Positions 53,362-63,288 of a stretch of DNA of 64,000 nucleotides are shown here, in pieces; the first letter of the stretch is position 1; the number at the start of each line of letters is the position of its first letter. The translations under genes and the position numbers were made by a program. The notes beneath the pieces were generated by a model. The model saw only the letters and a list, made by a program, of their open reading frames with translations, was not told the origin of the DNA and ran no database searches. This DNA is from Alphaproteobacteria bacterium. GTDB lineage: Bacteria; Pseudomonadota; Alphaproteobacteria; Thalassobaculales; Thalassobaculaceae. The stretch is taken from positions 1 through 64,000 of the forward strand of contig JANSYS010000006.1 of the NCBI GenBank assembly GCA_024742275.1, read 5' to 3'.

Positions 53362-53716
53362 CTTGGTGCCCCTGTAGATATGCAAGTGTGCCGCACGATC
53401 CAGGGTGGGTCTTAATTTGCGGTTAAAGTTATTCGAATTTTCTATGATTTTGCGGCAAATTTCGATGACGGGTCTTGTTCGAGAGCCAGGACTGCCGACG
53501 TGGTCTGAGCTCCCGAGGGGCGCAGAGAAGGTGTCCCGATCGAGCGCGAACACTTGCATTGACGTACACAGCCACACTCGCTTAAGTGCTGGTTCGCGTC
53601 GGGCGGGGGCCCGGCGCCAACGATGCGAGCGTCGGGCTCGCCCCTTGGATTCCGCAGGTACGGAATCGCAGGGCGCAGAACCGGCGACCATTGGCTTACA
53701 CGTGGGAGCTATTGAG
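53362..53716. other. 355-base intergenic region between Amt-MCP and the first solute-binding protein
   Basis: No gene is seen. The part nearest Amt-MCP is AT-rich and holds a TTTGCGGCAAA palindrome and a second TTTGCGG; they could be a regulator site. A candidate sigma-70 promoter for the binding protein is TTGACG (53559) with TTAAGT 17 bases on. The last ~130 bases are a GC-rich leader with the hairpins ATTCCG-CAGGTA-CGGAAT (53649-53666) and GCGAGC...GCTCGC. Confidence 0.5.
53559..53587 (+). promoter_or_regulatory. candidate sigma-70 promoter of the first ABC operon
   Basis: TTGACG, 17-base spacer, TTAAGT. The -35 is good and the -10 weak. It lies about 130 bases before the binding-protein ATG. 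Confidence 0.35.
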
Positions 53717-55309
53717 ATGCGTAAAACACTGCTGGCCGCCGCTACGGCCGCCGCGTTCCTCGGCGCTTTTGGCGCCTCCACGGCGGACGCGAAGACGTTC
53801 AAGTGGGCGTTCCAGGGCGATGCCCAGTCGCTTGATCCGTATTCCCTGAACGAGACCTTTACCCTCGGCTTTCTTGGAAACATCTACGAAGGCCTGATTC
53901 GACGCGGTCCGGAGCTGGACATCCAGCCGGGTCTTGCGGAGCGCTGGGAGATCGTCGAGCCGACCCGCTGGCGCTTCTACCTGCGCGAAGGCGTGAAGTT
54001 CCACAACGGCAACGATTTCAACGCCGATGATGTTCTGTTCTCAGCCGCCCGCGTCGCCGCGGACGGGTCCGACCTGAAAACCCGCCTCGCCGGCGTGGTC
54101 GACATTGTCAAGGTCGACGACTACACCGTCGACTTCGTCACCGAGGCGCCGAACCCGATCCTCCACTACGAGTGGGCGACCTGGTACATGATGGACAAGG
54201 AGTGGTCCGAGGCGAACGGTGCCCAAGCCCCGACCGACGTGACCGGCGGTACGGAAAACTTCGCCACCCGGAACGCCAACGGTACCGGCCCGTTCATGAT
54301 CCAGTCGCGCGAGACGGACGTGAAGACGGTCATGGTTCCGTATGACGGCTGGTGGGATGCGGCGAACAAGCAGCACAATCTGACCGAGGTGGTCTTCACC
54401 CCGATCGGGTCCGCTGCGACCCGTGTCGCCGCCCTGCTGTCGGGCGAGATCGACATGATGTACCCGGTGCCCGTGCAGGACATGGACCGGATCAACAGCG
54501 GTTCCGACACCGAGGTGCTGGCTGGCCCGGAGCTGCGGACGATCTTCCTCGGCATGGACCAGGAGCGCGATGAGCTTCTGTACTCCAACATCAAGGGCAA
54601 GAACCCCTTCAAGGACATTCGCGTCCGCGAGGCGTTCTACCGTGCGATCGACGTCGATCTGATCAAGGCGAAGGTGATGCGCGGCCTGTCGACCCCGTCG
54701 GCCATCATGATCTCGCCGTTCCTGTTCGCCTATGCCGACGAGTTCACCCGTCTGGAGACGGATATCGACCAGGCGAAGGCGCTCATGGCCGATGCGGGCT
54801 ATGCGGACGGCTTCGAAGTCACCATGGACTGCCCGAACAACCGCTACGTCAACGACGAGGCGATCTGTCAGGCGGTCGTGGCGATGCTGGCCCGGATCAA
54901 CGTGAAGGTGAACCTGCTGGCTCAGCCGAAGGCACAGTACTTCGCCAAGGTTCTGGCGCCGAAGCGCGACACCAGCTTCTACCTGCTGGGCTGGACCCCG
55001 GGTTCCTTCGATAGCTGGAACGTGATGTTCAACCTGATCAGCACCCCGGATGCGGATAGCGGCCGCGGCAAGTTCAACCTCGGGGGCTACTCTAACGCCG
55101 AGTTCGACGCGTTGACCGAAAAGGTCCTGTCGGAAACCGATGCTGACAAGCGCAACGCGATGATCCGCGATGCCTACACCATCCTGCACAACGAGCGCGG
55201 CTACATTCCGCTCCATCAGCAGGGTCTGGCCTGGGGCAAGCGCGGCAACATTTCGCTCGCTCAGCGCGCCGACAACCAGTTCATGCTGTACTACGTCACC
55301 GTGAACTGA
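53717..55309 (+). CDS. Opp/Dpp-type ABC transporter solute-binding protein, copy 1
   Basis: The 530-residue SBP_5 protein has a signal peptide (residues ~1-25, ending ADA), then [44 protein letters not shown] and YIPLHQQG. It delivers a peptide-like or other organic ligand to the two permeases downstream. It is clearly a paralogue of the protein at 59623 (shared [14 protein letters not shown] and TRVAALLS). A hairpin after it can reduce read-through so that the binding protein is made in excess. Confidence 0.92.
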   Translation: MRKTLLAAATAAAFLGAFGASTADAKTFKWAFQGDAQSLDPYSLNETFTLGFLGNIYEGLIRRGPELDIQPGLAERWEIVEPTRWRFYLREGVKFHNGNDFNADDVLFSAARVAADGSDLKTRLAGVVDIVKVDDYTVDFVTEAPNPILHYEWATWYMMDKEWSEANGAQAPTDVTGGTENFATRNANGTGPFMIQSRETDVKTVMVPYDGWWDAANKQHNLTEVVFTPIGSAATRVAALLSGEIDMMYPVPVQDMDRINSGSDTEVLAGPELRTIFLGMDQERDELLYSNIKGKNPFKDIRVREAFYRAIDVDLIKAKVMRGLSTPSAIMISPFLFAYADEFTRLETDIDQAKALMADAGYADGFEVTMDCPNNRYVNDEAICQAVVAMLARINVKVNLLAQPKAQYFAKVLAPKRDTSFYLLGWTPGSFDSWNVMFNLISTPDADSGRGKFNLGGYSNAEFDALTEKVLSETDADKRNAMIRDAYTILHNERGYIPLHQQGLAWGKRGNISLAQRADNQFMLYYVTVN

Positions 55310-55326
55310 CGACCTACCGCATATCA

Positions 55327-55358
55327 GACCCCGGCCCGCCTGACGGTGGGCCGGGGTC
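55327..55358 (+). terminator. intra-operon hairpin after the binding-protein gene
   Basis: GACCCCGGCCC-gcctgacggt-GGGCCGGGGTC. A perfect 11-bp stem with no T-run, between the binding protein and the first permease. It probably attenuates rather than ends transcription. Confidence 0.65.
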
Positions 55359-55397
55359 GACCATTTCAAGTTCTCCGGTTTTCAGGGTACGCGCCCT

Positions 55398-56387
55398 ATG
55401 GTCGCTTTCATTCTCAGGCGGTTGATCCAGTCGCTGTTCGTCATGTTCTTCGTGGCGCTGGTCTCCTTCTCGATGTTCCGGTTCGTCGGAGACCCGGTGC
55501 ATCAGATGGTCGGCATAGAGACGAGTCTGGAGGAGCGCGAGGCGCTGCGCGAGAAGCTCGGCCTCAGGGACCCGGTGATCGTCCAGTTCGGCAACTACAT
55601 CGCCAAGGCGGCGGTGTTGGAGTTCGGCGTGTCGTACCAGCACAAGCGCCCTGTGGCGGAGATGCTGGCCGAGCGGATGCCGGCGACGCTCGAACTGGCA
55701 CTCGTCTCGGCGGTATTCTCGCTGCTGATCGGCGTTCCTATGGGCGTCTATACCGGCCTGAACCGCGACGGTTTCTTCTCGAAGATGTTCCTGTCGATCT
55801 CGCTGGTCGGGATCAGTCTCCCGACCTTCCTCATCGGCATCCTGCTGATCTTCGTCTTCTCGGTGCAGCTCAACTGGCTGCCCTCCTTCGGACGCGGTGG
55901 GGTGGTCGATCTCGGCGGTTGGACCACCAGCTTCCTGACCGTGGACGGCTGGAAGTCGCTGATCCTGCCGTCGATCACGCTCGGCCTGTTCCAGCTCACG
56001 CTGATCATGCGGCTGGTGCGGTCCGAGATGCTCGAAGTGCTGCGCACGGACTACATCAAATTCGCCCGCGCCCGAGGGCTGTCGAACCGGGCGGTCCATT
56101 TCGGCCACGCGCTGAAAAATACGCTGGTGCCGGTGATCACCATCACCGGCCTTCAACTCGGTTCGATCATCGCCTTCGCGATCATCACCGAAACCGTGTT
56201 CCAGTGGCCGGGAATGGGCCAGATGTTCCTTCAGGCGGTGACGACCGTCGATATTCCGATCATGGCGGCCTACCTCATGCTGATCGCGTTCTTCTTCGTG
56301 GTGATCAATCTGATCGTCGACATGCTGTACTATGTGGTCGATCCACGCCTTCGCGTGGACACCGGAAAGGCGACGGGCCATGGCTGA
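55398..56387 (+). CDS. ABC transporter permease (DppB type), copy 1
   Basis: The 329-residue protein has six membrane helices, the DppB-type N-terminus VAFILRRLIQSLFVMFFVAL and the EAA loop YIKFARARGLSNRAVHFGHA that docks on the ATPase. ERMPATLELALVS and ETVFQWPGMGQM complete the family pattern. Its partner permease starts 8 bases before its stop. Confidence 0.94.
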   Translation: MVAFILRRLIQSLFVMFFVALVSFSMFRFVGDPVHQMVGIETSLEEREALREKLGLRDPVIVQFGNYIAKAAVLEFGVSYQHKRPVAEMLAERMPATLELALVSAVFSLLIGVPMGVYTGLNRDGFFSKMFLSISLVGISLPTFLIGILLIFVFSVQLNWLPSFGRGGVVDLGGWTTSFLTVDGWKSLILPSITLGLFQLTLIMRLVRSEMLEVLRTDYIKFARARGLSNRAVHFGHALKNTLVPVITITGLQLGSIIAFAIITETVFQWPGMGQMFLQAVTTVDIPIMAAYLMLIAFFFVVINLIVDMLYYVVDPRLRVDTGKATGHG

Positions 56388-57327
56388 GACCCCCATGACC
56401 ACCGGTCGCGGTTGGACGGACTCGATCCGCCGGTTCTTCGACGGCGACATCTGGCACAGCTTTACCCGGTCGCCAGTAACGATGGTCGCCGCCGGTATCA
56501 CGTTCCTCTACTTCTTCATGGCCGCTTTCGGTCCTTGGATCGCGCCGCACAACCCGTTCGACCTGGCCTCGATCACCTTGCTGGACGCCTCGCTGCCGCC
56601 AGCCTGGATGGAGTACGGCGATCCCCGCTTTTGGCTGGGAACCGATATCCAGGGCCGCGACGTGCTCTCGGCGATCATTTACGGTAGCCGGGTTTCGCTT
56701 CTGATCGGGTTCGCCAGCGTGATCCTGTCGCTGATCCTCGGGGTCGGCCTTGGCCTGATCTCCGGTTTCGTCGGCGGCGCGGTCGACGCCTTCATCATGC
56801 GCGTCGCCGAGATCCAGCTCTCGTTCCCATCGATCCTGATCGCTTTGCTGATCAACGGCGTGCTGCGCGGCGCGATGGACATTCAGGATCAGGCCGACCT
56901 GGCCTACACGGTGCTTATCCTGTCGATCGGCCTGTCGAACTGGGTGCAGTACGCGCGGACCGTGCGCGGCTCGACCATGGTCGAGCGCAACAAGGAATAC
57001 GTCCAGGCGGCCCATGTCATCGGCATCCGGCCGATTCTGATCATGTGGCGCCATATTCTGCCGAATGTGCTGGGCCCGGTTCTTGTCATCGCCACGATTC
57101 AACTGGCCCTGGCCATCATCGCCGAGGCGACGCTGTCGTTCCTCGGTGTCGGCCTGCCGCCGACCGAGCCGTCGCTCGGCACGCTGATCCGTGTCGGCAA
57201 CGACTATCTTTTCTCCGGCGAGTGGTGGATCACGATTTTCCCCGGTGCCGCCCTCGCCATCCTGGTGCTTGCCGTCAACCTCCTGGGCGACTGGCTGCGT
57301 GACGCCCTGAACCCGAAGCTGCGCTGA
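56380..57327 (+). CDS. ABC transporter permease (DppC type), copy 1
   Basis: The 315-residue protein has the DppC N-terminal signature around WLGTDIQGRDVLSAIIYGSR, six helices, and the EAA loop KEYVQAAHVIGIRPILIMWR. It ends GDWLRDALNPKLR as DppC proteins do. The start overlaps the DppB-type gene by 8 bases and the stop shares a base with the ATPase ATG, so the permeases and ATPase are made together. Confidence 0.94.
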   Translation: MAETPMTTGRGWTDSIRRFFDGDIWHSFTRSPVTMVAAGITFLYFFMAAFGPWIAPHNPFDLASITLLDASLPPAWMEYGDPRFWLGTDIQGRDVLSAIIYGSRVSLLIGFASVILSLILGVGLGLISGFVGGAVDAFIMRVAEIQLSFPSILIALLINGVLRGAMDIQDQADLAYTVLILSIGLSNWVQYARTVRGSTMVERNKEYVQAAHVIGIRPILIMWRHILPNVLGPVLVIATIQLALAIIAEATLSFLGVGLPPTEPSLGTLIRVGNDYLFSGEWWITIFPGAALAILVLAVNLLGDWLRDALNPKLR

Positions 57328-58367
57328 TGCCCCTGCTCGAAGTCGAAAATCTCGTCGTCGAATTCCCGACCCGTCGGGGAACCCTGACCGCGGTCAACGA
57401 CATTTCGCTCCATATCGACGAGGGCGAGGTGCTGGGTGTGGTCGGTGAGTCCGGCGCCGGCAAATCCATGACCGGCGCCGCGATCATCGGGCTGCTGGAG
57501 CCTCCGGGACGGGTCGCCGGGGGCAAGATTCTGCTCGAGGGCGAGCGGATCGACAATCTGCCCTACGAGAAGATGCGACGGATCCGCGGTAAGAAGATCG
57601 GAGCGATCTTCCAGGACCCGTTGACCAGCCTGAACCCGCTCTATTCGGTCGGGCGTCAGCTCGTCGAGACGATCCAGACCCATACGGATATGACGCCGAC
57701 CCAGGCGCGGGAGCGGGCGATCGATCTGCTGCGCGAGGTCGGCATACCGGCGCCGGAGCGGCGGATCGACCAATATCCCCACCAGTTCTCCGGCGGCATG
57801 CGGCAGCGCGTGGTGATCGCGCTCGCCCTTTGCGTGAACCCGCGCCTCATCATCGCCGACGAGCCGACCACGGCGCTCGACGTGTCGATCCAGGCGCAGA
57901 TCATCGCTCTGCTGAAGCGCCTCTGCCGGGAGCATGGGACGGCGGTGATGCTGGTCACCCACGACATGGGCGTGATCGCCGAGACCGCCGACCGGGTCGC
58001 GGTGATGTATGCCGGCCGGATCGCCGAGATCGGCCCGGTCCGCGAGGTGATCAAGAACGCCAAGCACCCCTATACCCATGGTCTTATGGGCTCGATCCCC
58101 TCGATCGGCCACGACAACGAGCGCCTGGAGCAGATCCCCGGCGCCATGCCCCGCCTGACAGACATCCCGCAGGGCTGCGCCTTCAACCCGCGTTGCCCGC
58201 ACACGTTCGACAAGTGCCGGACGGTGCGCCCGGATCTCCTGCCGGTCGAGGACAGTTGGACCGCGTGCTGGCTCTACGATGGCGAGGACGGCCGGACGAT
58301 CGAGGCGTCCAAGAAGCTGGTGGCCGAAACAAAGGCCGACGCGCTGCTGGAGAAAAACGATGGCTGA
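57327..58367 (+). CDS. ABC transporter ATP-binding protein (DppD type)
   Basis: The 346-residue ATPase has Walker A GESGAGKS, Q-loop FQDPLTSLNP, signature FSGGMRQRV, Walker B IIADEPTTALD and the switch His in VTHDMG. The Cys-rich C-terminus (CAFNPRCPHTFDKC) is typical of oligopeptide-transporter ATPases (oligo_HPY) and may bind an iron-sulfur cluster. It pairs with the DppF-type gene that overlaps it by 8 bases. Confidence 0.95.
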   Translation: MPLLEVENLVVEFPTRRGTLTAVNDISLHIDEGEVLGVVGESGAGKSMTGAAIIGLLEPPGRVAGGKILLEGERIDNLPYEKMRRIRGKKIGAIFQDPLTSLNPLYSVGRQLVETIQTHTDMTPTQARERAIDLLREVGIPAPERRIDQYPHQFSGGMRQRVVIALALCVNPRLIIADEPTTALDVSIQAQIIALLKRLCREHGTAVMLVTHDMGVIAETADRVAVMYAGRIAEIGPVREVIKNAKHPYTHGLMGSIPSIGHDNERLEQIPGAMPRLTDIPQGCAFNPRCPHTFDKCRTVRPDLLPVEDSWTACWLYDGEDGRTIEASKKLVAETKADALLEKNDG

Positions 58368-59463
58368 GGTTGTCGCCAAGAAGCGCGAGGCGCGCGCGAA
58401 GATCCGTGACGCGGGTGGCCGCGAGGTGGCCATGCTCAAGGTGCAGGGCCTCAAACGCTATTTCGACGTGTCGGCGCCGTGGTTGAACCGGATGATCGAA
58501 CGCCAGCCGAAGCAGATTCTACGGGCGGTCGACGGCATCGACTTCGAGATCGGTCAGGGCGAGACCTTTGGCCTGGTGGGCGAGTCCGGATGCGGCAAGT
58601 CCACGGTCGCGCGGCTGATCGTCGGCCTGTACGGTCCCAGCGAAGGGTCGATCGAGCTGGAGGGACGGGACATCGCCGGTCTCTCGCGTCAGCAGATGGC
58701 GCCGATGCGCCGCCGCCTGCAGATGATCTTCCAGGATCCCTATGCCAGTCTGAACCCGCGCTGGCGCGTGCGGGACATCATCGCCGAACCGATCCGCGCC
58801 TTCGGGCTGGCCGACGGGCAGGCGGCGATCGACGCGCGGGTCGGCGAGTTGCTGGAAACGGTGAAGCTGACGGCGCGGGACGGCGAGAAGTATCCGCACG
58901 AGTTCTCGGGCGGTCAGCGCCAGCGCATCTCCATCGCCCGGGCGCTCGCCTCCGAGCCCGAGTTCCTGGTTTGCGACGAGCCGACCTCGGCGTTGGACGT
59001 ATCCGTCCAGGCGCAGATCCTCAACCTGATGAAGGATCTGCAGCGCGAGTTCGGTCTGACCTATCTGTTCATCAGCCACAACCTGGCGGTCGTCTACCAC
59101 ATCAGCGACCGGGTCGGCGTGATGTATCTCGGCAAGCTGGTCGAGGTGGCGCCGGCCAAGACGCTGTTCACCACGCCGCGCCATCCCTATACCCGCCTGC
59201 TGCTCGACACGATCCCGGACCTCGACATGACCGGGCGCGAGCGGATGCCGGTGGCGGGCGAGGTGCCGAACCCGATCACCCCGCCGCCGGGCTGCACCTT
59301 CCATCCGCGCTGTCCCTTCGCGAACGAGCGGTGCCGCACGGAGATCCCGAAGGCGCGGCCGCTGGGTGACGGCGCGATCGTCGCCTGCCACGGGATCGAG
59401 GAGGGGCGCATTCCCGACGGCCCGACGCTCAGCGCGCCTGCCAAGCCGGAAGGAATGGCGTGA
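58360..59463 (+). CDS. ABC transporter ATP-binding protein (DppF type)
   Basis: The 367-residue ATPase has Walker [40 protein letters not shown] and ISHNLAV, with the oligo_HPY tail [14 protein letters not shown]. It has ~30 charged residues before the core. It forms the heterodimer with the DppD-type protein. As the second transporter has no ATPase genes, these two probably serve both. Confidence 0.95.
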   Translation: MAEVVAKKREARAKIRDAGGREVAMLKVQGLKRYFDVSAPWLNRMIERQPKQILRAVDGIDFEIGQGETFGLVGESGCGKSTVARLIVGLYGPSEGSIELEGRDIAGLSRQQMAPMRRRLQMIFQDPYASLNPRWRVRDIIAEPIRAFGLADGQAAIDARVGELLETVKLTARDGEKYPHEFSGGQRQRISIARALASEPEFLVCDEPTSALDVSVQAQILNLMKDLQREFGLTYLFISHNLAVVYHISDRVGVMYLGKLVEVAPAKTLFTTPRHPYTRLLLDTIPDLDMTGRERMPVAGEVPNPITPPPGCTFHPRCPFANERCRTEIPKARPLGDGAIVACHGIEEGRIPDGPTLSAPAKPEGMA

Positions 59464-59564
59464 GGGTTTCCCGGATCAGGACCGCGTGAGGCTCGCCCCT
59501 GCGGTTCCGCCGAACGGCCTTGCCTCTGGCCTACCGGCGGATGCTCTCCTAGATTATCTGCAAA

Positions 59565-59582
59565 CATGCCGCCTACGGCATG
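59565..59582. repeat. palindrome in the gap before the second solute-binding protein
   Basis: CATGCCG-CCTA-CGGCATG, a perfect 7-bp stem in the 159-base spacer between dppF-like and the second binding protein. It may be a weak terminator of the first operon or part of the second gene's leader. Confidence 0.45.
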
Positions 59583-59622
59583 AGGAAACGCGTGGAAGAA
59601 ACGCTGAACAGGGGATGTTCAA

Positions 59623-61197
59623 ATGAAGACTCTAGCTTACGCACTGGGTATCGGCGTCGCGCTCGCGACCGCCGTGTCCGGCGCCGCCGATGCCAAGACG
59701 CTGCGCTGGGCCAGCCAGGGCGACGCTCTGACCCTGGACCCGCACGCGCAGAACGAGGGGCCGACCAGCACGATGAACTCACAGATCTATGACGCGCTCA
59801 TCCTGCGCGACAAGGATCTGAAGAAGATCCCGGGCCTCGCCGTCTCCTGGGCCCCGGTCGAGCCGACCGTCTGGGAATTCAAGCTGCGCGAAGGCGTGAC
59901 CTTCCATGGCGGGCAGCCGTTCAACGCCGACGACGTCGTGTTCTCCTTCGAGCGCGCGCTGAGCGAGACCTCCGACTTCAAGAACTACATCAACTCGGTC
60001 TCCGAGATTCGCAAGGTCGACGACTACACGGTCCAGATCGTGACCGACGGGCCGAACCCGATCCTGCCCGACCAGATCACGTCGATCCGCATCATGGATC
60101 AGGAATGGTCGCAGGAGCATGGGGTCGAGAAGCCCCAGGACTATGCCGGCGAGCAGGAGACCTACGCCGTGCGCAACACCAACGGTACCGGTCCGTTCAT
60201 CCTGGAGAAGCGCGATCCCGGCATCGAGACTGTGCTCAAGGTGAACGACGGCTGGTGGGGCTGGGACGTTACAGACGCGAAGACCAACGTGACCGAAGTG
60301 GTCTACAAGCCGATCGCCAACCCCGCCACCCGCGTCGCCGCCCTGTTGTCGCGCGAGGTCGACTTCGTGCTCGACCCGCCGCTGCAGGATCTGAAGCGGA
60401 TCGAGTCCACGCCGAACCTTAAGGTTCAGCAGATCAATCAGATCCGCACGATCTTCTTCGGCCTCGATCTCGGCCGGGACGAACTGCGGAATTCTGACGT
60501 CACCGGCAAGAACCCCTTCCAGGACCCGAAGGTCCGCGAAGCGATGTACCGCGCGATCGATATCGAGACGATCCAGCGCAAGACCATGCGCGGCCTGTCC
60601 TTCCCGGCCGGCATCATCACTTCGCCGGGCGTGAACGGCTATACCGAGGCGCTGGACGAGCGGATGGCCTTCGATCCCGACCAGGCCAAGGCGCTATTGG
60701 CCGAGGCCGGTTATCCGGACGGCTTCGGGGTCCAGCTCGACTGCCCGAACGACCGCTACAACAACGACGAGGCGATCTGCCAGGCGACCGTCGGCATGCT
60801 GGCCAAAATCGGCATCAAGGTGAACCTGAACGCCACCCCGAAGAGCATCCACTTCAAGTCGCTGCAGAACAAGGAAAGCGATTTCTACATGCTTGGCTGG
60901 GGCGTCCCGACCCTCGACAGCCACTACGTCTTCTCGTACCTGGCGGCGAGCGAAGGCAGCTGGAACTTCACCGGCTTCTCCGACGCCCGTCTCGACGAGC
61001 TGACCAAAGCCATGGAGGTCGAGACCGACGCGGCCAAGCGCGACGCTATGATCGCTGAGGCGTGGGACATCCTGAAGGCGTCCAACGCCTATCTGCCGCT
61101 GCACCATCAGGTGATTGCCTGGGGCATGTCGGACGGCCTGGAACTGCCGATCGTGCCGAACGACAGCCCGTCGTTCCGCATGGCGCAGATGCGGTGA
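59623..61197 (+). CDS. Opp/Dpp-type ABC transporter solute-binding protein, copy 2
   Basis: The 524-residue SBP_5 protein has a signal peptide (residues ~1-24, ending ADA), LRWASQGDALTLDPHAQNEG, FHGGQPFNADDVVFS and YLPLHHQ. It is paralogous to copy 1 over its whole length but differs in the lobe that follows NGTGPFIL, so a different ligand is likely. A terminator follows before the permeases, as in copy 1. Confidence 0.92.
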   Translation: MKTLAYALGIGVALATAVSGAADAKTLRWASQGDALTLDPHAQNEGPTSTMNSQIYDALILRDKDLKKIPGLAVSWAPVEPTVWEFKLREGVTFHGGQPFNADDVVFSFERALSETSDFKNYINSVSEIRKVDDYTVQIVTDGPNPILPDQITSIRIMDQEWSQEHGVEKPQDYAGEQETYAVRNTNGTGPFILEKRDPGIETVLKVNDGWWGWDVTDAKTNVTEVVYKPIANPATRVAALLSREVDFVLDPPLQDLKRIESTPNLKVQQINQIRTIFFGLDLGRDELRNSDVTGKNPFQDPKVREAMYRAIDIETIQRKTMRGLSFPAGIITSPGVNGYTEALDERMAFDPDQAKALLAEAGYPDGFGVQLDCPNDRYNNDEAICQATVGMLAKIGIKVNLNATPKSIHFKSLQNKESDFYMLGWGVPTLDSHYVFSYLAASEGSWNFTGFSDARLDELTKAMEVETDAAKRDAMIAEAWDILKASNAYLPLHHQVIAWGMSDGLELPIVPNDSPSFRMAQMR

Positions 61198-61219
61198 TCG
61201 TGCGCGATTGATAAACGGA

Positions 61220-61255
61220 AGACGGTCCGGCATTCGTGCCGGGCCGTCTGCTTTT
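61220..61255 (+). terminator. hairpin after the second binding-protein gene
   Basis: AGACGGTCCGGCA-TTCG-TGCCGGGCCGTCT followed by GCTTTT. A 13-bp stem with one G-T pair and a tetraloop. Likely partial termination, giving more binding protein than permease. Confidence 0.8.
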
Positions 61256-61317
61256 GATGATGTCTTTGAAGCGGTTCTCAATCGGACGGACCGCGTTTTC
61301 GGGGTGAGTGCGTCACT

Positions 61318-62310
61318 GTGGTCTCATTTCTGATCCGCCGGGTCGTCCAAGCGATCCTCGTGATGCTGGCCGTGGCCTTCTTGTCGTTCTCCATGTTCAA
61401 CTACGCCGGCGATCCGGTGAACAACATGGTCGGACAGGAGGCAAGCCGCGAGGACCGCGCTGAACTGCGCGAGCGGCTCGGCCTGAACGATCCGTTTCCG
61501 GTTCAGTTCGCACGCTTCGTCGGCAACGCGATTCAGGGCAATTTCGGGATCTCGTACCAGCTTCAACGGCCGGTCGCGGACCTGATCGCCGAGCGGATGC
61601 CGGCTACCCTAGAGTTGGTGCTGGTCTCCGCGATCCTGGCACTTTCGACCGGAATTCCGCTCGGAGTCTATTGCGGCATCGCCCGGCATTCCTGGCTTTC
61701 CCGGTTTTTCCTGACGATCAGTCTGGTCGGCGTCTCGCTGCCGACCTTCGTGATCGGCATCTTCCTGATCTACATCTTCGCCGTGACCCTCGGCGTCCTG
61801 CCGTCGTTCGGCCGCGGCGGCGTGGTCGAGCTGGGGTGGTGGAAGACCAGCTTCCTCACCGCGGACGGCTGGCGCTCCCTGATCATGCCGGCGATCACGC
61901 TGAGCCTGTTCCAGACCACGCTGATCATGCGGTTGGTCCGGGCGGAGATGCTCGAGGTCATGCGCACCGACTACATCAAGTTCGCCCGCGCCCGCGGCCT
62001 GTCGAACCGGGCGATCAATTTCGGCCATGCGCTGAAGAACACGCTGGTACCGGTGATCACCATCGCCGGCCTCAATATCGGCGCGCTGATCGCCTTCTCG
62101 ATCATCACCGAGACCGTGTTCCAATGGCCTGGCATGGGGCTCCTGTTCATTCAGGCTGTGTCGTTCGCCGACGTGCCGATCATGTCCGGCTATCTGGTCC
62201 TGGTGGCCCTGGTCTTCGTCACCATCAACCTGATCGTCGACCTGCTCTACTACGCCGTGGATCCCCGCCTCAAAGTCGATCGCGGCACGTCCGCCGGGAG
62301 GATCGCATGA
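61318..62310 (+). CDS. ABC transporter permease (DppB type), copy 2
   Basis: The 330-residue permease is parallel to copy 1: VSFLIRRVVQAILVMLAVAF, ERMPATLELVLVSAILAL, and the EAA loop YIKFARARGLSNRAINFGHA, nearly the same as in copy 1. The start is GTG at 61318; no ATG lies at the right place. The near-identity of the EAA loop supports use of the same ATPases as the first transporter. Confidence 0.93.
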   Translation: MVSFLIRRVVQAILVMLAVAFLSFSMFNYAGDPVNNMVGQEASREDRAELRERLGLNDPFPVQFARFVGNAIQGNFGISYQLQRPVADLIAERMPATLELVLVSAILALSTGIPLGVYCGIARHSWLSRFFLTISLVGVSLPTFVIGIFLIYIFAVTLGVLPSFGRGGVVELGWWKTSFLTADGWRSLIMPAITLSLFQTTLIMRLVRAEMLEVMRTDYIKFARARGLSNRAINFGHALKNTLVPVITIAGLNIGALIAFSIITETVFQWPGMGLLFIQAVSFADVPIMSGYLVLVALVFVTINLIVDLLYYAVDPRLKVDRGTSAGRIA

Positions 62311-63245
62311 GCATAGACAGCGACAGCGGCGCAAAGGGCCTGCTGGGCCGAGCGCTGGACAGCGACCTCTGGTTCAGTTTCACCCGCTCGCCGGTGGTGA
62401 TGGTCGCTGCCGTGGTGACGCTCCTGTACTTCCTGGCGGCGATCTTCGCGCCGCTTGTTGCGCCTCAGAACCCGTTCGACCCGGCCAGCCTGTCGCTGGG
62501 CGACAGCTTCACCGCGCCGGCCTGGACCGAGTACGGAATGCCGGAATACCTGCTCGGAACGGACGACCAGGGGCGCGATATTCTGTCCACTTTGATTTAC
62601 GGCGCGCGGATCTCTTTGCTGGTCGGGTTCGCGGCGGTGATCCTCTCCGCCGTTATCGGTATCAGTCTCGGGGTCACCGCCGGGTATGTCGGCGGCGGTT
62701 TCGAGAGCGTGGTGATGCGCGTCGCCGATGTTCAGCTCACGGTGCCGGGGATCCTCGTCGCCTTGATGATCGACGGGGTGGCGCGGACCGCCATGCCGCG
62801 CGAACTGCACGACCAGATCGCGATCTACGTCGTCATCTTCGCCATCGGCGTCTCCGATTGGCCGCAATACGCCCGCGTTACCCGAGGCGCCACCATGGTG
62901 GAGAAGAGCCGGGAATACGTGCAGGCCGCCAAGGTGATCGGAATCCACCCGCTGCTGATCATGCTGCGTCATATCCTGCCGAACGTCATGGGGCCGGTGC
63001 TCGTTCTGGCGACTATCGGCCTTGCGCTCGCGATCATCGCGGAGGCGACCCTCTCGTTCCTCGGCGTCGGCGTTCCGCCCACGACGCCCAGTCTTGGAAC
63101 GCTCATCCGCGTCGGGAACAACTTTCTGTTCTCCGGTGAATGGTGGATCACGTTCTTCCCCTGTCTCGCCCTGATCGGACTGGTGCTGAGCGTCAATCTG
63201 CTCGGCGACTGGCTCCGGGATGCGCTGAATCCGCGCTTGCGATAG
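62307..63245 (+). CDS. ABC transporter permease (DppC type), copy 2
   Basis: The 312-residue protein has YLLGTDDQGRDILSTLIYGA, the EAA loop REYVQAAKVIGIHPLLIMLR and the family ending GDWLRDALNPRLR. Its ATG overlaps the DppB-type stop (ATGA), with GGGAGG upstream. No ATPase gene follows: the next gene is the ribokinase-family kinase. Confidence 0.94.
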   Translation: MSIDSDSGAKGLLGRALDSDLWFSFTRSPVVMVAAVVTLLYFLAAIFAPLVAPQNPFDPASLSLGDSFTAPAWTEYGMPEYLLGTDDQGRDILSTLIYGARISLLVGFAAVILSAVIGISLGVTAGYVGGGFESVVMRVADVQLTVPGILVALMIDGVARTAMPRELHDQIAIYVVIFAIGVSDWPQYARVTRGATMVEKSREYVQAAKVIGIHPLLIMLRHILPNVMGPVLVLATIGLALAIIAEATLSFLGVGVPPTTPSLGTLIRVGNNFLFSGEWWITFFPCLALIGLVLSVNLLGDWLRDALNPRLR

Positions 63246-63288
63246 GGCGATCTTCGCCCGTCCGACCAAGTCCGGCCATGGAGGCGGC

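Noticed and set aside
53381-53394. Sigma-54 promoter for the Amt-MCP gene
   Set aside because: On the minus strand GGCAC and TTGC are present but only 2 bases apart; 5 are required.
53362-53883. Longer start for the Amt-MCP fusion
   Set aside because: The added ~170 residues are basic, overlie the neighbouring gene's leader, and true Amt proteins begin near the chosen ATG.
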